DNA of 29,003 nt from Verrucomicrobiota bacterium (lineage in GTDB: Bacteria > Verrucomicrobiota > Verrucomicrobiia > Opitutales > Opitutaceae): NCBI GenBank assembly GCA_023446735.1, contig JAEXPQ010000272.1, positions 1-29,003 of the forward strand, read 5' to 3'. Position 1 is the first letter of the stretch; the number at the start of each line of letters is the position of its first letter. The translations under genes were made by a program, and so were the position numbers. A model generated the notes under the pieces. The model did no database searches, was not told where the DNA came from, and saw only the letters and a list, made by a program, of their open reading frames with translations. This document shows positions 26,340 to 29,003 of the stretch, in pieces.

Positions 26340-27353
26340 ATGTCGCCGCTCCGCTCCGGCCTGTTCGCCCTCCTGCTGTGCCTCGCCTGCCTCGGTTCAC
26401 TCGCCGCGGCCGCTCCGCCGGTGCCCCCCGGCCCCGATCTGCTCGTGTACAAGGACGGCAACCGCGCCACCGGCCGCCTCGTCGAGCGCAAGGGCAGCAC
26501 CCTTCTCTTCGCCTCCGACCGTTTCGGTCTCCTCACGGTTGCGGCGAGCGAGGCGGAGGTCGTCCGGGGCGATCCCGGCCCGGCGAACTCCCGCAGCGAA
26601 GCGGCCGCCTCCGCCCCGCCGTCGGCGAAGCAGGTACCGACGAGCGACGCCGGACCCGACAACTGGCTACACCGTCGGCTCCGACCTTGGCGCGGACAGA
26701 TCAGCCTCGCCCTCGAGGGGAAGCGCGAGGACAACCGGCGCAACAATCTCCTCCTCGAGGCCCGCGCCCGCCGCGGCTGGACGCGCGACGAACTCCGCCT
26801 CAACTCCCGCTATGAATACACCGAGGAGGACGCGCGCACCACGACCGACCTCCTCAAGGCCGACGCCTACTGGCGCCACGATCTCCCCTACCTCGGTCGC
26901 CGCCTCTTCGCCCTCTACAGCCCGGAGGCTGAATACAACCGCGGCTACAAGCACAAGGAAACCGCGATCGACTACGTCCTGCTCAAACAGCAGCTCGGTC
27001 TCGGTTTGACCGTCGTCGACCACGCGACACGCAAAGTCCGCCTCGGTCTCGCCGAGAACCGCTTCGACCTCTGGGTTGTGACTCCAGCCCATGGGCACGC
27101 CGCCGCCTACGCCGAATCCGCCTTCCTCGAACTGGAGCTGCAATTGCCCCATGGCATCCGCATCACCGACCGCGGCACCTGGTACTTCTCCGGTACCGAA
27201 GGCGACTTCGGCCGCGAAAACCAGCTCGAGATCACCAAGAAGCTCAGCGACGGGTTCATCCTCGGCGTCCGCCACGAGGTCCGCCGGGACGTACCCGCCT
27301 CGCAAGCGAGCAACTACTCGCTCTGGCGCGTGCTGCTCGGGCTGGAATTCTGA
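26340..27353 (+). CDS. DUF481-family outer-membrane protein
   Basis: The 337-residue protein starts at ATG 26340. The signal peptide ends near SLAAAA. Residues about 33-75 (LLVYKDGNRATGRLVERKGSTLLFASDRFGLLTV) form a small beta domain common at the front of such proteins. From about 115 the sequence alternates short amphipathic strands (ISLALEGKREDNRRNNLLLEARARRG, DELRLNSRYEYTEED) typical of the YdiY/DUF481 beta-barrel family. It ends in LLGLEF, with the terminal Phe expected for BAM-dependent outer-membrane insertion. Its function is not established. Confidence 0.82.
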   Translation: MSPLRSGLFALLLCLACLGSLAAAAPPVPPGPDLLVYKDGNRATGRLVERKGSTLLFASDRFGLLTVAASEAEVVRGDPGPANSRSEAAASAPPSAKQVPTSDAGPDNWLHRRLRPWRGQISLALEGKREDNRRNNLLLEARARRGWTRDELRLNSRYEYTEEDARTTTDLLKADAYWRHDLPYLGRRLFALYSPEAEYNRGYKHKETAIDYVLLKQQLGLGLTVVDHATRKVRLGLAENRFDLWVVTPAHGHAAAYAESAFLELELQLPHGIRITDRGTWYFSGTEGDFGRENQLEITKKLSDGFILGVRHEVRRDVPASQASNYSLWRVLLGLEF

Positions 27354-27380
27354 GCCCGTTCCGAACCGTCGTGTCCGAGT

Positions 27381-28085
27381 TCAGAGCCCCAGCTTCGCCG
27401 TCGCCTCCAGCGTCTGCTCGATCCGCCGCGCGAGATTCGCGATCTGCGTCCAGTGATCGGACACGATTTCCTGGGAGTGCGCGAGGTTGTTGCGCAACAG
27501 CTCCAGGTTGCCGGTGGCGCGCTTGCCGGCCGTCTTCGAGTCGAACCCGAACAGCGCCCGCTCCTCGTCGTCATCGAGGAGCAACTGCGCCTTGTCGGGC
27601 AGTTGCAGGCAATCGAGCAGCTCGCACGTCTGGCCGCGCCGGCGCCGCTCGGCGAGCACCTGCCGGCATTTCTCGAGCCGTCCCGCGGGCAGCCGCGCGC
27701 TCCATTGCGCCTCGGCCCACCGCTGCGCGATCCGGGCGGTCATGTAGATTTCGATGAACGTCACGATGCCGAACAGCCAGGTGCGGCCGACGAGCTTCTG
27801 CAGATCGTCGCGCCGGATCACGCCGTCGCGCGAACCCGCCGCGCCGGCCACCCGGACCTCCTCGCCTTCGGAAAGCAGGCGGATCACCTCGAACAGCTTG
27901 GCATCCGCCGCGAGGACAGTGGCCGTGCCGATGGCCGCGAGCCCGTCAGCCGGCTCCGCCAAATCCGCGGCGCAGAAGGCGTTCGCCAGCACGCGCAGCG
28001 AGCGCAGTTGCCGCAGGATCTCGGCGTTCGCCGCCGGCGGCGTGGCGGCCGCTGCTTGAGTCACGGGATCGGGCATCGCCGCCAT
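27381..28085 (-). CDS. CBS-like and HEPN-like domain protein
   Basis: The 234-residue protein is taken from ATG 28085 (MAAMPDPV); ATG 28076 is equally possible. Residues about 20-115 have a CBS-like unit (GTATVLAADAKLFEVIRLLSEGE, GVIRRDDLQK) followed by a hydrophobic helix (LFGIVTFIEIYMTARIA). The C-terminal half is helical and contains R198-N-N-L-A-H203 in LELLRNNLAHSQEIV, matching the RNxxxH signature of HEPN domains, many of which are ribonucleases or nucleic-acid binders. The combination could be a nucleotide-sensing RNA-binding or RNase protein. No antitoxin-like partner is adjacent. It ends 27 bp from the convergent DUF481 gene. Confidence 0.72.
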   Translation of the reverse strand: MAAMPDPVTQAAAATPPAANAEILRQLRSLRVLANAFCAADLAEPADGLAAIGTATVLAADAKLFEVIRLLSEGEEVRVAGAAGSRDGVIRRDDLQKLVGRTWLFGIVTFIEIYMTARIAQRWAEAQWSARLPAGRLEKCRQVLAERRRRGQTCELLDCLQLPDKAQLLLDDDEERALFGFDSKTAGKRATGNLELLRNNLAHSQEIVSDHWTQIANLARRIEQTLEATAKLGL

Positions 28086-28166
28086 TGGATGCCGACCCAC
28101 GGCGCGGAGGCAAACCCGCGCTTGTTCCACCAAGAGACCGTCGCGAGAGACCAAGGGCCGGCGGTG

Positions 28167-28508
28167 CTACGGGACGCGCACCACGAGGTATTTCATCGGG
28201 GTCTTCCCGCAGTTGTGCAGGCCGTGGGTGACATGCTCGGGACAGAAGACGGCCGTCATCGGGCCGACCGCGCGGGTCTCCTCTCCGATCAGCACCTCCG
28301 CCTCGCCCTCCAAGAGAAAGATGATCTCCTCGCCCGCGTGTGCATGCGGTGGATGCGGAGACTCGCCGGGATTGATCACCGACACGTGCAGGCGCAGTTG
28401 GCTCGCGCCGCACGAGTCGTCGACGAACGGCATCTTCAGGCCGCGCTCGTGCCGGAAGGCCCGGTGTTCGTCCCACGCGAAGATACAGGGGTGCGGCGTT
28501 CGTTTCAT
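28167..28508 (-). CDS. Small single-domain cupin
   Basis: The 113-residue protein starts at ATG 28508 (MKRTPHP). It is one cupin beta-barrel with the metal-binding first motif (INPGESPHPPHAHAGEEIIFLLEGEAEV; His55, His57 and Glu60 or Glu61) and the second motif (FCPEHVTHGLHNCG). It probably binds a divalent metal and acts as a small enzyme or sugar/acid-binding protein. Neighbouring genes do not indicate a substrate. Confidence 0.85.
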   Translation of the reverse strand: MKRTPHPCIFAWDEHRAFRHERGLKMPFVDDSCGASQLRLHVSVINPGESPHPPHAHAGEEIIFLLEGEAEVLIGEETRAVGPMTAVFCPEHVTHGLHNCGKTPMKYLVVRVP

Positions 28509-28571
28509 GGCGGAACCGTAACGTTTTCGTCCCCGCCCGCCAACTCGGGCGTGGACCATCCGCTCAGCCGT

Positions 28572-28594
28572 CGCTCACGACCTGGTCGTGAGCG
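28572..28594 (-). terminator. Hairpin downstream of the right-edge gene
   Basis: CGCTCACGAC and GTCGTGAGCG form a perfect 10-bp stem around a CTG loop, 19 bp after the stop codon at 28613. There is no T-run, so factor-independent termination is uncertain. Confidence 0.55.
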
Positions 28595-28612
28595 CGGAGA
28601 CAGCAGCGCCCG

Positions 28613-29003
28613 TCAATGCCGCCGATCGCTCCGGTTCCGATCGGATTCGTCGGAATCGTCCTTGGTCCGCGGAGCCGGATCGCTCCGCCGCGCACCGCCG
28701 CCATCGTCACGCCGCTGCGGCGCTCCGCCCCTGGGTTGCTCGCGCCGCGGTTCCGCGGCGCCCGGAGCCGTCACGCGATTGGGTGTCGGGACCGGGCGCA
28801 GCGACGGTGCCGTCGGTTGCGGACGCGGTTGCTGCACCTGCTCGCGCGGTTCCCTCCGGGCCTGCGGGGGCTGGGGATGAATATGGGGCTCGGACCGTTC
28901 GGTGGGACGCTGCGGGACGATTCCGGGTCCGGGCACCGCCACGGCGCGCGGAGCGGGCGCCGCCGGCCGCGCCACTGGCTGCGGGGCCGAGGCCGGCGAA
29001 GGC
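28613..29003 (-). CDS. Proline/arginine-rich protein, C-terminal end only (partial)
   Basis: The frame is open from the right edge to the TGA at 28613 (about 130 residues). It contains no start that must be used, so the gene continues beyond the window. The visible part is low-complexity, rich in Pro, Arg, Ala and Gln, and ends in an acidic/basic tail (DDSDESDRNRSDRRH). This looks like a disordered C-terminal extension of a longer protein. The identity cannot be judged. The composition bias could also be an artefact of high GC, but the hairpin right after the stop supports a real gene end. Confidence 0.5.
   Translation of the reverse strand, partial: PSPASAPQPVARPAAPAPRAVAVPGPGIVPQRPTERSEPHIHPQPPQARREPREQVQQPRPQPTAPSLRPVPTPNRVTAPGAAEPRREQPRGGAPQRRDDGGGARRSDPAPRTKDDSDESDRNRSDRRH

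Overview
The window is about 29 kb of very GC-rich bacterial DNA. Genes are packed tightly, Shine-Dalgarno sequences are scarce, and there are no rRNA, tRNA, CRISPR or insertion-sequence features. The gene content fits the PVC group, most likely a verrucomicrobium of the Opitutaceae type: kinase-like domains fused to FGE-sulfatase domains, PEGA repeats, RCC1 and calcium-type repeats on an exported protein, FHA-linked sigma-54 control, and DUF481/DUF2541-type envelope proteins. This placement is inferred from gene content only.

Left part (1-17703): a dense sigma-54 (RpoN) regulon. Six -24/-12 promoters can be read directly, four of them perfect matches to TGGCAC-N5-TTGC. They precede (a) a pair of overlapping lipoprotein genes at the left edge, (b) a 1226-residue exported protein with 14 RCC1 repeats, (c) an FHA-GAF-AAA+ sigma-54 activator with no DNA-binding domain, (d) a protein with two FHA-like domains, (e) a four-gene operon of membrane proteins built from a kinase-like domain, a transmembrane helix, PEGA repeats and an FGE-like domain, and (f) a two-gene unit for an exported protein and a CsgG-like protein. 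At least two of the three kinase-like domains lack catalytic residues, and the fourth operon member has no kinase domain. The working model is a membrane kinase/pseudokinase input read by FHA proteins, with the FHA activator switching on sigma-54 promoters that include its own and those of envelope proteins. The promoters and domains are visible; the signalling connections are inferred.

Middle part (17798-25046, plus strand): a PaaI-type thioesterase, a winged-helix regulator, a large lipoprotein alpha/beta hydrolase, and an RND efflux pair (membrane fusion protein and inner-membrane pump) with no outer-membrane channel gene beside it.

Right part (25047-29003): a 337-bp stretch without a convincing gene, a small two-gene operon (DUF2541-like secreted protein and a hypothetical protein), a divergent DUF481-like outer-membrane protein, a CBS/HEPN-like protein, a cupin, and the C-terminal end of a proline/arginine-rich protein cut by the right edge. 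No sigma-54 promoter was found right of 17703.
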